Below, piece by piece: positions 24,648 through 36,339 of a DNA stretch of 64,000 nt (position 1 is its first letter; each line of letters begins with the position of its first letter). The DNA lies in contig NC_063066.1 in the NCBI RefSeq assembly GCF_018812025.1, positions 4,450,382 to 4,514,381 of the forward strand, read 5' to 3'. The notes below the pieces were generated by a model. That model had not been told where the DNA came from, ran no database searches, and saw nothing but the letters and a program-made list of their open reading frames with translations. This DNA comes from Megalobrama amblycephala. Its lineage: Eukaryota > Chordata > Actinopteri > Cypriniformes > Xenocyprididae. The position numbers were made by a program, and so were the translations under genes.

Positions 24648-26836
24648 AGGGACAACTTTGTACCTCTAAAGGCTGCATATTAGTACCTAATATGTACTTA
24701 AACGCACATTTAGAGCTAGATAACGCACTAAGGTGTATTTTTGAGGGTACTGTGTCAGTGATAATTAAACTGCACTGCCCATATTCCCTGTACTCTAACT
24801 GCTATCCTGAAGAGTCTTGCCATTACTACCCCCTAATTTAGCTAAAACACCTTCTGCATAAACACAACATTTCCTGTGCCGCCATGCCAGCTTCCTCTTT
24901 TTATCGGCTGTTAGCTCTTGTCTTTCCAATCCTGGAGATACGCTATCATCCGTCGCTCATTGGTAATTGTTTGTTTTCTAAGCGTCACTCAAGGGCCAAC
25001 GCTATCGCTTTTCAATGCTACACATTCCAACAATAACCAGTCGGATTTGGTTTCTGTGTCTCTGCGAGCCAAGAATGTGAAGTCTAAAGGATGGTTAGAT
25101 CCTACCCATGAGCCTTCCAGCTGTTAAATGTATAAACCATAAGAAATTACACATGAAACCTTGGGCCCTTTAGCGTTGATCAAATATAGGGCTGTGCGAT
25201 GATTATTTCCCTTGTGAATCTTGAGCTTCAGCCAGAGCCTCAGACATTGAGGCCCAGTTCCTCTCGTCCTCCTTCCATTACAGCTCTGATGAGCAAGAAA
25301 TTGAGCTCTAATTATTCGGAGAAAAATAAATGGTCATTTAGAGTTGAAAAACAACTGATGAAAACTCTTTGTTTCGTGCTTTGGAAAGTGGAAATCGTTG
25401 GACTATAAACTAATCACGAAGTTAAGAATGCTTTGTTGTGCCTACTGGGAACACGTTGGCACAATGAGGTAATGTGCAGCCTTGCCACATATCGTGTGCC
25501 CTTCCATCCACGATGGCTGATTAATATGACATTTGACTGCGGCGGTTAATTTTTCCCCATTATCCGGTTTGATCAGTGTGTGTGGCTCCCCAGGGCCGTA
25601 AGTCAAGCCCCCCTGTGCTTCAGGCGGTGGAATGTTCCATAGATGGCGAATTTCACCTCTACAGGGGATGATCTCACTGATTATGACATCATGAAGGCAG
25701 GTTGATTTATTAAGGCCCGCTGATGAGGCCGTATTTAAATAAACATCAGCATCCTTTCCAGAGTTAAAGATATGGTTCCCCCGAGGGTCTACACATGGGC
25801 TGGCTGGGGGGGCTTAGGGTTAAGGAGGAAGTTGAGTCGATTCGTTCGAGCGTGAATGAGTCGATGACTTTAGCACTTTGCCCCCGTTCGAACTTACACG
25901 CCCCGTGACAATCTCGACCAGGTGCGAGTGGACGCGCGGGGAGACTCTCGAATCGCCTATGCAGATTACTGTAAGAACAACAGCCCGTGGTGGTGTTAAA
26001 CCTCTGCTAAATAGCTTGTCTACCCTTGTTAACACCCAGGCCCGGGCTGAAATTGAGTTCAGCTGTGGCGTGGCATTACTGAGCATTTTATGTGCTGGAT
26101 CATAAATCAGGGCCTCTCACACCGGCTGCAGCCCCTCAGGCCACATTTCCACCTTCCTCAGACCCCATTAGCTCCTACATATTCTGCTTTCCGGGGCAGG
26201 GGGACTGAGCAACGGGGACGGACCGTAGGAACGCTACAACAAGTGTCCCTAACGCCGCCGCATTCGCGAGAGCACTGCATTTTATAGCAGTTCCATTTTT
26301 CGGAAGGACATCTGGTCATGCTGTGGGTAGTTCTCGCTGATGGGGGCTGTTTTGACCGGTACGAGCGTGCGCTTTTATATAAGCTTTCTCACGGTGAGCG
26401 AATATGGGAATTAAGTTAATCGTAGCTTCAGGGCCAGACATTTACAGAGGTGGGTGCAAGGGCCAGAGATTACACCGCTCAGGGAATTGAGCTGTGAGCG
26501 CTGAGGGAATGGACTTGCTCACCTGCGATCGAGCTGCAGAAGGCCGCTATTGTATTTGAATAATGAACCTGAGGGGAATATGGTGTGTTTGTGAGTGTGT
26601 GTATGTGGATAAATAATGACGGGGTGGGAGGAGTGTTTGTGTGTGTGCATAATGAAAGGGCAGAGGGAATATGTGAGCATGTGTGTGTGCGCATTAGGGT
26701 AAATGGCATATGCTTGCGTTTTTATTCATGGAAACACAAGCATGAGATCAAAGAGCTGGTTTATTGAGAAGTGTTTGTGCAATGACTGTTATATTCAGAA
26801 GGGTGTTGTAGTGAATGAAAAGATGAAGACAAAAAC
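24648..26836. other. Intronic sequence, no gene seen
   Basis: The composition is balanced and unique-looking, especially 25450-26480. A 46-base open segment with good splice-like borders on the minus strand at 26523-26568 is discussed as a finding but not accepted as an exon. Confidence 0.45.
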
Positions 26837-26838
26837 TA

Positions 26839-27956
26839 CACTTTAAAAAATGCTGGGTTGTTTCAACCCAATTTTGGGTCAAATATTGACTAACCCAACA
26901 ATTTAAAGGTGCCCTCGAATGAAAAATTGAATTTATCTTGGCATAGTTAAATAACAAGAGTTCAGTACATGGAAATGACATACAGTGAGTCTCAAACTCC
27001 ATTGTTTCCTCCTTCTTATATAAGTCTCATTTGTTTAAAAGACCTCCGAAGAACAGGCGAATCTCAACATAACACCGACTGTTACGTAACAGTCGGGATC
27101 ATTAATATGTACGCCCCCAATATTTGCATATGCCAGCCCATGTTTCCAACATTATAAAAGGCATTAGACAAGGGCAGAACGTCTGGATGTGCACAACCAA
27201 ATCATCAGACTAGGTAAGCAAGCAAGAACAATAGCGAAAAATGGCAGATGGAGCAATAATAACTGACATGATCCATGATAACATGATATTTTTAGTGATA
27301 TTTGTAAATTGTCTTTATAAATGTTTCGTTAGCATGTTGCAAATGTACTGTTAAATGTGGTTAAAGTTACCATCGTTTATTACTGTATTCACGGAGACAA
27401 GAGAGCCGTCGCTATTTTCATTTTTAAACACTTGCAGTCTGTATAATGCATAAACACAACTTCATTCTTTATAAATCTCTTCAACAGTGTAGCATTAGCC
27501 GTTAGCCACGGATCACAGCCTCAAACTGATTCAGAATCAAATGTAAACATCCAAATAAATACAATACTCACATAATCCAACGCATGCATGCCACATGCAT
27601 GACGAACATTTTGTAAAGATCCATTTTGAGGGTTATATTAGCTGTGTAAACTTTGTTAAGGCACTGTTTAAGGCAAGCACGAGCTCCGGGGGCGGAGAGC
27701 ACGGGATTTAAAGGGGCCGCAGCATAAAATCGGCACGTTTATAATGATGCCCCAAAATAGGCAGTTAAAAAAATTAATAAAAAAAAATCGATGGGGTATT
27801 TTGAGCTGAAACTTCACAGACACATTCAGGGGACACCTTAGACTTATATTACATCTTTTAATAACATGATCTAGGGCACCTTTAACCCAATGGTTGGGTT
27901 TGTCCATATTTGACACAAATTTGGGTTGAAACAACCCAGCATTTGTTTTTAGAGTG
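26839..27956. mobile_element. TA-flanked MITE of the TGCTGGGTT family, interrupted by a nested element
   Basis: The left end reads CACTTTAAAAAATGCTGGG and the right end AACCCAGCATTTGTTTTTAG then AGTG, with TA on both sides (26837-26838 and 27957-27958). Without the inserted 26907-27881 segment and its TTAA duplicate, the MITE is only about 140 bp. It shares its ends with the copies at 1545, 28015 and 32891, but the interior differs (GTTTCAACCCAATTTTGGGT), which marks a subfamily. Confidence 0.85.
26907..27881. mobile_element. TTAA-flanked non-autonomous element (piggyBac-like), nested
   Basis: The left end is AGGTGCCCTCGAATG and the right end is the inverse-type CTAGGGCACCT, with TTAA immediately outside on both sides (26903-26906 and 27882-27885). 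A TTAA target duplication is the hallmark of piggyBac-superfamily transposition, so that assignment is reasonable, though no transposase is encoded. It includes the palindromic GACTGTTACGTAACAGTC at about 27078-27095. The text is typical of a high-copy cyprinid repeat. It inserted into the older MITE at 26839-27956. Confidence 0.85.
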
Positions 27957-28014
27957 TAGGAGAGAAAAATATTTTCAATAAAATAAACAAATAATATAAT
28001 GAAGCTAAACCATA

Positions 28015-28528
28015 TACTCTAAAAAATGCTGGGATAAAAACAACCCAAGTTGGGTTGAAAATGGACAAACCCAGCGATTGGGTTAAATGTTTGCCTAACA
28101 TGCCGGACAGTTTTATTTAACCCAACTGTTGTTTAAAAATTAATGTATGTCTGGCTTAAAATGAATCCAAAATAGGTTGGAAATTAAAAATCAGACACAT
28201 AATTACTAGAGGAAACAATAATAATCAAAAGGTGAACATTTATTAATAAGCAATTTAATAAATGTTTATTGTTTACTTATTTTTCATTAAACTTAGTAAT
28301 AAATGTTCATTTATTAAACATAGTAATAATAATTTCCAACATATTTTGGGTTCATTTTAAGCAAGTAATACAATAATTTTTAAACAAATAGTTGAGTTAA
28401 ATAAAACCATCCAGCAGGTTGGGCAAACATTTAACCCATTCGCTGGGTTAAAACAACCCAATTACTGGGTTTGTCCATTTTCAACCCAACTTGGGTTGTT
28501 TTTAACCCAGCATTTTTTTTTTAGAGTG
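28015..28528. mobile_element. MITE of the TGCTGGGTT family, copy 3
   Basis: It begins TACTCTAAAAAATGCTGGG and ends CCCAGCATTTTTTTTTTAGA then GTG. Internal AACCCAAGTTGGGTTGAAAA and AT-rich ATTAATAAATG tracts match copies 1 and 4. TA is present on the left, but the right flank reads GT, so the duplication has decayed. It lies only about 60 bp from the nested MITE at 26839-27956. Confidence 0.85.
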
Positions 28529-31500
28529 GTTAAATTCTGAGCACTTTGGCCAGACCCCTCAAGCGTCATTTGGGTTATGCAGCAGATGGAAAAATTAGAC
28601 TTGCTCTCAGCACTCTTGGTGGCTAAAGTCAAAAGTCAAGGTTATCCATGATCACGACACCAGCATCCACCCTCCTGCTGTTTTCATAGGTCAAAGCCTT
28701 GCTCTTCCAGCTGAAGACCTCCAGGGCCCCACCTGGCCATCCATGAACTTCCTTGCTTCACCAGACAAGTAACCCATGAGGTTAACAACGCTTCACTGAC
28801 ACAACTACTATAATCATTCCTTTCTGCATGTGGCTGAATTTAAATTTCCCAATTGTATGTGTCAAATGGCACACATGTTCTGACACAACGACATGCAAGT
28901 TTTTGATCGCATTCTCATCATCTCTTTCCATTGTTAATTTCTTGGCTTTTCTCTATTACTACAGTCAATGAGAATTATGAAAGAGCAAAAATAAATAAAT
29001 AAAACAGTTTAGCTGAGGACATGAAAACGCAAATCTGATAACGAGACATTGACTTAGATATTTTCCACATTGCGTATGATCATAAGCCAGTTCCTGAGAC
29101 TTTACAAGTTTTCTTTAGTGTACAAGTACAGAGATTTTAGTGGGTCTAGACGTTTCCCTGAATCTCCACTGAGGCAGTGGGGCAAACCTCCTCAGTACTG
29201 CCTCCAGGGTCTGCTGCCCTTTGCCAGATGGCTTTGCAGAGTTTTGCTAACAAAGTCATTAAAACGCCTCATTTAATTTAAGTTTCATCCAAGACAAATC
29301 TCCCAGCAGTCCAAACCTCGCACACATACAACTGCCCACACCCCCCCCATACAATCTGAGAGTACTAACCGTTGAAGAGAGGACCCTTGCAGATTCCTTG
29401 CAATCAGTATTGCTGTCTTGGTCCTTTTTTGGAAGCCAAACATGGATCTGTTTGCACTTAGAGAAATGACAGACGGGCAGAAACCAGAGTGTACCCATGT
29501 TTGATGACCAAAGTGAAAATAAAGGGGCTTTTTCCCTCTGTTCCCCCCCTTTCTGGTCCCTTAACCACATCCCTGAAAGCTCATGTCAAGGATTTCTCGT
29601 CGCTTGACCAATTCCCCCAACACCCCCAACTTAATAGCTACTGTACTCTTGCACAGTAAGAAAACAAGTCTTACATACGACGAAACATGAACTCTAATAT
29701 GAACCAACCGTCCCATTCCTTGATCTGAATGACTGATGGAATGTAATTAAACCAATCCTCTGAAAGTTTGTCCAGTTCTTTAAATTGCAAGCTTTTGCAA
29801 CCCTCAAAAACAACAATATATTCAAACGCTTTCATCAAGACCACCAACAAAACAATAAATTGTTAACTTTGGGCAAAGTTTTTAATCATATTGCCACATC
29901 AATGAAGTTAAAAGTTAAAAACAAGCGAATGCATAAAACCCCATTGTCTGGTTTGCACTTTCATAATTTTTGCGGGTTTTGTCTATGTAAAGTTATAGTA
30001 TTTCATTAAAAATATGAAAGAAATATGTTTACTGTTATTTTTTAATATATAAGGTCAATTATTGGATTGCATTGCATTGCATTCTTTATGATTCTTATCC
30101 CTACCTAAAAAAAAAACCTGAAAAGGTCTGAAAACATCAGTGAATAAATAAATCATTTAAAAAGCCCAGCCGAGTATAAACACAAAACAGCAAGATATTG
30201 GCACGCTATCGCACCATTTCAAGAACAACAACCCTGGATGTGACACTCTCACAATCAGAAACACAATCAGGAAGTGTGCTTTAGTCAGGCAATAGCATTC
30301 TGGTTGGTCGTGTTTTTGTAGTGCTCTCACACCACAAAATTTGTTAAGAACACTTTCCAGCAAGTTAACTGTGGCAGATCTGAAACAGACACCGAAAACA
30401 CTCAGATCCTCTTTTCGATTGTCTTCTAAAGGATCCCAGTGCTCCACCCAGAAAAAAAAGTCTGTTTTGAATTTCTGATACTCATGTGTTCCCGCCAATC
30501 AATTTAGGAAATGTGAAGCAGCTGATGCTTATAAATAAAAGAACAAAACTTGCAGTTTGATATAATTTTCATAGAGCGTCTCGTTTTCCTTTGAGTCTTT
30601 TTCGGTTCTCATTTATAATTCACGTGCATAAATACGTTTGTTTTTTTATGACCGCGCTAACCGTTAGATGGAGGCTCTGATTCACCAGCGATAATTGAAC
30701 TGATGATATAAATAAACTCCAGATCTGCTCTCTGCCCTCCCGGTTGGTGCCTTATTGCTGCCGAGCCAACCTGCGCATGAGTGCATGTGGGATTTTGTTT
30801 GGCAGCCAATAATTACAATATCAGCTGCTTAACTCTGCGGTAATTGAGGTCGCCGGATCATTTAACTCCGCTCCCACTTGGCGGCAGGATTGGGCCGGAG
30901 GCGTAATTTTTCAAACACCTTTGAAATGATAATGAAACGTACAAGATGTATGGAGGGATTATGCACTGCGGTGGTTCATTGATGTGGTCAATGAGAGAGA
31001 TCATTTTCTTGTTGCTGGAGACAAACAGTAATGCATAAGCCTGCCCAAACATCAATGCTAACCATTAGGACTTACAAGAATCATAATAGTCCAAAATGAC
31101 TCTTGTTTTTCCTCAGAAGACTGGACATATTTATAGGAAATTATAGGTTAGCTTGCTAATAAATCTGTGATGTAAGCATAGGAAAAGACACATTCGCTTG
31201 TTTGAGCTAAAGCTGCATAGCTGGTATAATGAAGTCGAGCCATGTAAGTTGCGCTTTGCCGCCCCTAGGCCATGTGTTCCTCATCACCAATGGATAAAAC
31301 TCTTATGGAAACAATAGGTGCTGTTTAAACAGCAATCGTTTGAGTTTCTAACCCTCGGTTTTGCTAGCTCTTTTATCCCGGGCTGATGTACAAGGGCATA
31401 CAAGATAACAGAGGCCAGGGTAGCGCAAATAAAACTGCAGATCACTGCAAGATGTGGGAGGCTCCATGGGAGCGGTGAAATCTCAAATGTTTTTGACACC

Positions 31501-32888
31501 CTTAATCGGTTAAAGATAGCGCCGTAAGGGAATCGCACCCGTAATGGCCCCCCAAACCAGAGCTCTGCCTGATGCACTTAGCCTCCAACTTTATCACAAT
31601 AGCACAGAATCCTTTAATCCCGCCGTGCTTCGCTAACTGGGGTCATAGATGCTTTAAGAGCATTATAATAGTTTCCTCCATCTTTCTTTCCAGTTGAGAG
31701 GTGTGCTGCCATGCTGAAGACCTGATCACAGTGCTCTTTATCATGCTGGATCTCCTCGAGGCGCCCATTATGCCAGCCCAACCCTCTTAGAACCTATAAT
31801 ACCACTACTTTGAAATGACCCTTCCAGCTCCCCCTCGTTCCTTTCCTCATCCTCATCACATGGTTGCGCTTTTCCAAGATATGGATTTTGGCCATCTGCT
31901 TAGTGTTAAGGAACTCCTTCCCTTATGCAAACCCAGCAGGGTGCACCTCTTCCGGCCTTCTGATGAGCTCCATATCCTAAAAATACCTATAAACCCTCAA
32001 TTTATTTCCAATAATTTCTGAAGGCTATCTTGGATATCCGAGAGGATAAAATAGGGAATTCTTTTGTGCTCTGAGGATGAACAGAAATCTCAGACGTCCT
32101 CACAAGACTTAAGGATGTTTGACAAAACCAGAATGATAAATTCTCTTGATATGTCTGAACTGATGAGCTGCTGAACACTCGAAGCGTCTACGTGTCTATT
32201 CTTTTGACAAGTGTCATGTGAGTCCAGCATGATAAGCTTTCATCAGCTGCTCTAATAGTGGTATTGTGATTATTTAATTGGTTTTGCTTCAATGAGCACT
32301 GATATTCTATGTGAGTATATGCAAGTGTATGAGTGTGTGTGTCAGTGTTACAGTCGGGTAAAAGACTGAGATCACATTAACTTTTGAAATTCATGTGCAT
32401 TTTTCATTTTTTTTCACTTAAACTGTTATAGCAGTAATATAATATGCAATTAACATTTTGAATTAAACTTAAAAATGTAAAAAAAAAAGCATTTTCAGAA
32501 GTGGACCCCACTGTACATGAGCGTGCAAAGGTCGGTTTGAATTAGCGGGGCTAACAGACTGAGAGTTGACTAAGAAACTCTTTCTGCACTATAAATAATA
32601 TCCACCTTTAAATCACAATGTGATGAAACTGGATGAAGGAGACCTTCCCACAGCTCAGCCATCTGACAGACAGATGTACAAAACAGCCTCCACTATCACT
32701 GCTCATTTTACTAAGATCTGTGAAAACCATGATCCAGTTAGGTTCTCATCAGATTAAGAAAGTTATTTAAAAAATTGCACATTAGTTCAAAGTTTAGGTT
32801 GGACTGAAACCCAGGAACCAACATTTGGTTCAACAACAAAACACAACATACAAGAATGGCACCAAAATGTGAGTGCTAGTATAGAGCA
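28529..32888. other. Intronic sequence, no gene seen; possible conserved regulatory stretch
   Basis: No coding sequence was seen. There is a small (GCATT)n run near 30067-30082. The stretch at about 30660-30940 is rich in homeodomain-type and TCF-type motifs (see findings). A weak tRNA-like block on the minus strand lies at 31525-31590. Confidence 0.45.
31525..31590 (-). repeat. Possible tRNA-derived SINE or tRNA relic
   Basis: On the minus strand, an A-box-like GGCTAAGTGCATCAGG (31568-31583) is followed by a B-box-like GGTGCGATTCCC (31528-31539), about 28 bases apart. No complete cloverleaf could be drawn. The match may be chance. Confidence 0.25.
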
Positions 32889-32890
32889 TA

Positions 32891-33413
32891 CACTCAAAAC
32901 AATGCTGGGTTAAAAACAACCCAAGTTGGGTTGAAAATGGACAAACCCAGCGAGTGTGTTGTTTTAACCCAGTGGTTGGGTTAAATGTTTGGCCAACATG
33001 CTGGGCAGTTTTATTTAACCCAACTATTGTTTAAAAATGACTATATGTCTGGATTAAAATGAACCCAAAATAGGTTGGAAATTAAAAACATAATTACTAG
33101 AGGAAACAATAATAACCAAAAGGTGAACATTTATTAATAATAATTATTTAATTATTATTCATTAAACTTATGAATAAATGTTCATTTATTAAACATATTA
33201 ATAAATGTTAATTTCCAACATATTTTGGGTTCATTTTACAGTAATTTTTAAACAATAGCTGAGTTAAATAAAACTACCCAGCAGGTTGGGCAAACATTTA
33301 ACCCAACAGCAGGGTTAAAACAACCCATTCACTGGGTTAAAACAACCCATTTGCTGGGTTTGTCAATTTTCAACCCAACTTGGGTTGTTTTTAACCCAGC
33401 ATTTTATAGAGTG
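32891..33413. mobile_element. TA-flanked MITE of the TGCTGGGTT family, copy 4
   Basis: It begins CACTCAAAACAATGCTGGG and ends CCCAGCATTTTATAGAGTG, with TA at 32889-32890 and 33414-33415. The interior resembles copy 3 (CATAATTACTAGAGGAAACA, ATTAATAAATGTTCATTT), so copies 3 and 4 belong to the same subfamily. Near the right end there is a tandem of AAAACAACCCATTNNCTGGG. Confidence 0.88.
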
Positions 33414-33415
33414 TA

Positions 33416-35590
33416 GGTTTAGGGGTTAGTATTTGCGAAGGCAATCAGCATTGTGAATGACACGACCAATCAAATCTTTAGAATCGTCTACGGTGCAGGG
33501 TTTATGTTTAATTGGTCTGTGAAAAAACAAATCACACCACATAGAGCATACTTACAAAAACCTACTGCGGTGGTGCCAGGGTATTAGTGGATGTGAATTG
33601 TAAATCTAGATCCATTCACAGAACTCAGTTCTGACTAAAAGGCGGGAGATGATGTGTAATGACTCCTAGCGGTGCCACAGAGACTGCAGATTTGGCCATA
33701 CCAAAGGATTAACACTGCTAATTCCTTAAAAGAGTGAATCTCCTCCAAAGAACCGTCTGTCTTGGCTGGATTTGACTGGAGCCATCTCAGTCATTTCCAT
33801 TCATGCAGCACCTCGGATGCCTCCACAGGATTGTTCTGGATCTGAATCAACTTAAAGGTTAGATTTATACAGGATATTTCAGAACATGATCAGCACACAT
33901 ACCGTATGTGTGTCTCCTGGAGGTCTGTTTGTGCTATGTATAACATGACATATAGCATGTGGTGGCATAAAGCAAAGCTTTCCTTCTGTGCTTAATGCGC
34001 AACAGTCCTGCAGACACTCTGCAGCATGAGGTTGAGGTTTATTAAACAACCTCCAGACCATTAAATCAACTCGAGTCGTTGTGATCCATGCAAACCAGTT
34101 GCCAAAACACAATGATGCATTTTCAAATGTTTAGAAGTCGTCAGTTCACTGGGCTAAAAATGAAAATCCAAAATATACAAACATTATTAGACGCCGCTCC
34201 CTAAATCACAGCTCCTTCCGTTAAGAAGCGACGTCCTGATATTTGACAGCTTGTTTAGATCGTTTATGATGGAAAGACCTCCTTCGGCCCTTGTGTTTCT
34301 CTATTGCCACAGACTGCACTAATAAGGCCATGTCTGAATATGGCTGAAGTGGACAATGTGCTGATTATAGCTGCCTTATGCTTACGGCCGTATCAATTAT
34401 GAAAGTGTGCCTGTTTTTTTGTTGGGGACATTATATTCAAGGAGAAATGAAGCATGACAGGATGTGATTAAAATACCAGCATGCTAACAGGCTCGCTGTT
34501 GGCCTGTCCCTGGAAGGCAGTGCAGCTCTTTCACATTACTGTCCTCTCGCTCTCTCTCCTCTCCCTCCGAGCAGACATAATGAGAGTCTGTGCCAAGGAA
34601 ACACTCTGCTCATTTTCAGAGGCTTTCCAGGCCATTGGAAAATTGAGCCATTCTGCCCTGTCTCATTAGGAGCGAGATTAGAGTCAGTGGGTCTCCAATG
34701 ATTGGGATGATTTGTGCTCTAAGGTGCCTTCTGTTTGACACATTTGTATGTGTGTTTGTGTGTGCGTGCACGTTCTTAAGTATGCGTAGTACCTACCTAG
34801 CATTTTCTGGTGCAGCATGTGTGCAAAACTCATCAACGTACTACAGTTTCTACTGTTTATGCAGCAATTTCCCTACCGATAACGCCAAAGACACGCTTTT
34901 GTGCCCAAACTGATTTAACATCCTGCTTCCATGGCCGATTGTGAGGTCACCTCTGCCCTTGAGCTACACATTAGCCAAATTACAGACCCTGACAGTGGGC
35001 CGATTATTTTATGGCGCAGAACAAGCTAAGAAAAATACGGGTTGGCTGTGGGCGTGGGGGGTCAGCGGCCGCCTGTGGCGCAGCCATTATCCTGTTGTGC
35101 CGAGTCTCTCAACACCTCCCGGCCACAGATGAAACCTCAAGCTAACCACCGCCTCCATTGTCCAGTTCTCTCCACCCCATCAATCACACACCCCGTCAGT
35201 CTGTCCACACGCTTCTCCTAGAATAGACATCCACAGGTCGTTCCTTCTCCAGATGATGAGTAATCAGGCCTGGACACAGACCTGAGAGCTGGGGTGCCAA
35301 CCAAAACATCATAAAAGGCTTTTACTGGAAATCGAAATAAATAAATCTGTGCCCTGTTAGTTGAAATTCCACCTCTCCAGCTGTGCCTGGGGGCCACAGA
35401 AGTCCAGTCGGTTCTGCATGGCTGCTGCGTGGCACGAGGCAACAGGTTTCCAGCGGTGGGTGGTTCAGTTTGGTGGCGTGTGCAGGTGCTGAGGGTTGTG
35501 TCCGTGTAGGGGTTTCCCATTACGGGAATGGGTAAAGGATTTATAGCGTCTTCTAAAAGCAGCATATGAGACTCTGCCCATGGCCAGTGT
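33416..35590. other. Intronic sequence, no gene seen
   Basis: No interspersed repeat or exon was recognised. The stretch at 34150-34380 is unique-looking and moderately AT-rich. Confidence 0.45.
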
Positions 35591-35591
35591 T

Positions 35592-36335
35592 TAAGGATTA
35601 GTTCACTTTCAAATGAAAATTACCCCATGATTTACTCGCCCTCAAGCCCTGAAGTTATATTAATAAATATCCTGACGCATCCAGGCTTTATAATGGCAGT
35701 GAATGGGACCAACGAGTATGAAGCTCAAGAAAGTGCTTCCATCCATCATAAACGTACACCACGCGGCTCCAGGGGGTTATTAAATGGCTTCTGAAGCAAT
35801 GCGATGCATTTGTGTAAGAAAAATATTCATATTTAAGAAGTTATAAAGTACAATATCTAGCTTACACCAGACCGCCTTCCGTAGAAAGTGTAAAACTCTC
35901 GCAGTTCAAAACGCTTACGCTACGTCCTAGACCTTCTGTTTTCAACTTACGGTTGACGTAACATCAGTTACGCTTTTTTCGTAAGTTGAATACGGAAGGC
36001 GATCTGGTGGAAGCTAGATATTTTACTTTATAACTTGTTAAATATGGATATTTTTCTTGCACAAGTGCGTCGCTTCTCTTCAGAAGGCCTTTATTAACCA
36101 ACCGGAGCCGTGTAGAGTACATTTATGATGGATGGATGTCGATGGAGACACTTTCTTCAGCTCACACTCATTGGTCCCGTTCACTGCCATTATAAAGCTT
36201 GGATGAGTCAGGATATTTATTAATATATCTCCCATTGTGTTCATCAGAAAGAAAAAAGTCATATACACATAGGATGGCTTGAGGGTGAGTAAATCTTGGG
36301 CTAATTTTCATTTTAAAGTGAACTAATCCTTTAAT
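35592..36335. mobile_element. Fold-back TTAA-type MITE (GGATTAGTTCAC ends)
   Basis: The left end TTAAGGATTAGTTCACTTTC is answered by GAAAGTGAACTAATCC-type inverse text at the right end (AAGTGAACTAATCCTTTAA). Inner sequences also pair: TATAATGGCAGTGAATGGGA at 35691 with its inverse near 36175-36195, and ACCAGACCGCCTTCCGTA at 35867 with TACGGAAGGCGATCTGGT near 35992. The whole 744 bp can fold back on itself. The motif GAAAATTACCCCATGATTTA is typical of the cyprinid MITE family also seen at 55214 and 61322. Confidence 0.82.
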
Positions 36336-36339
36336 CTCA

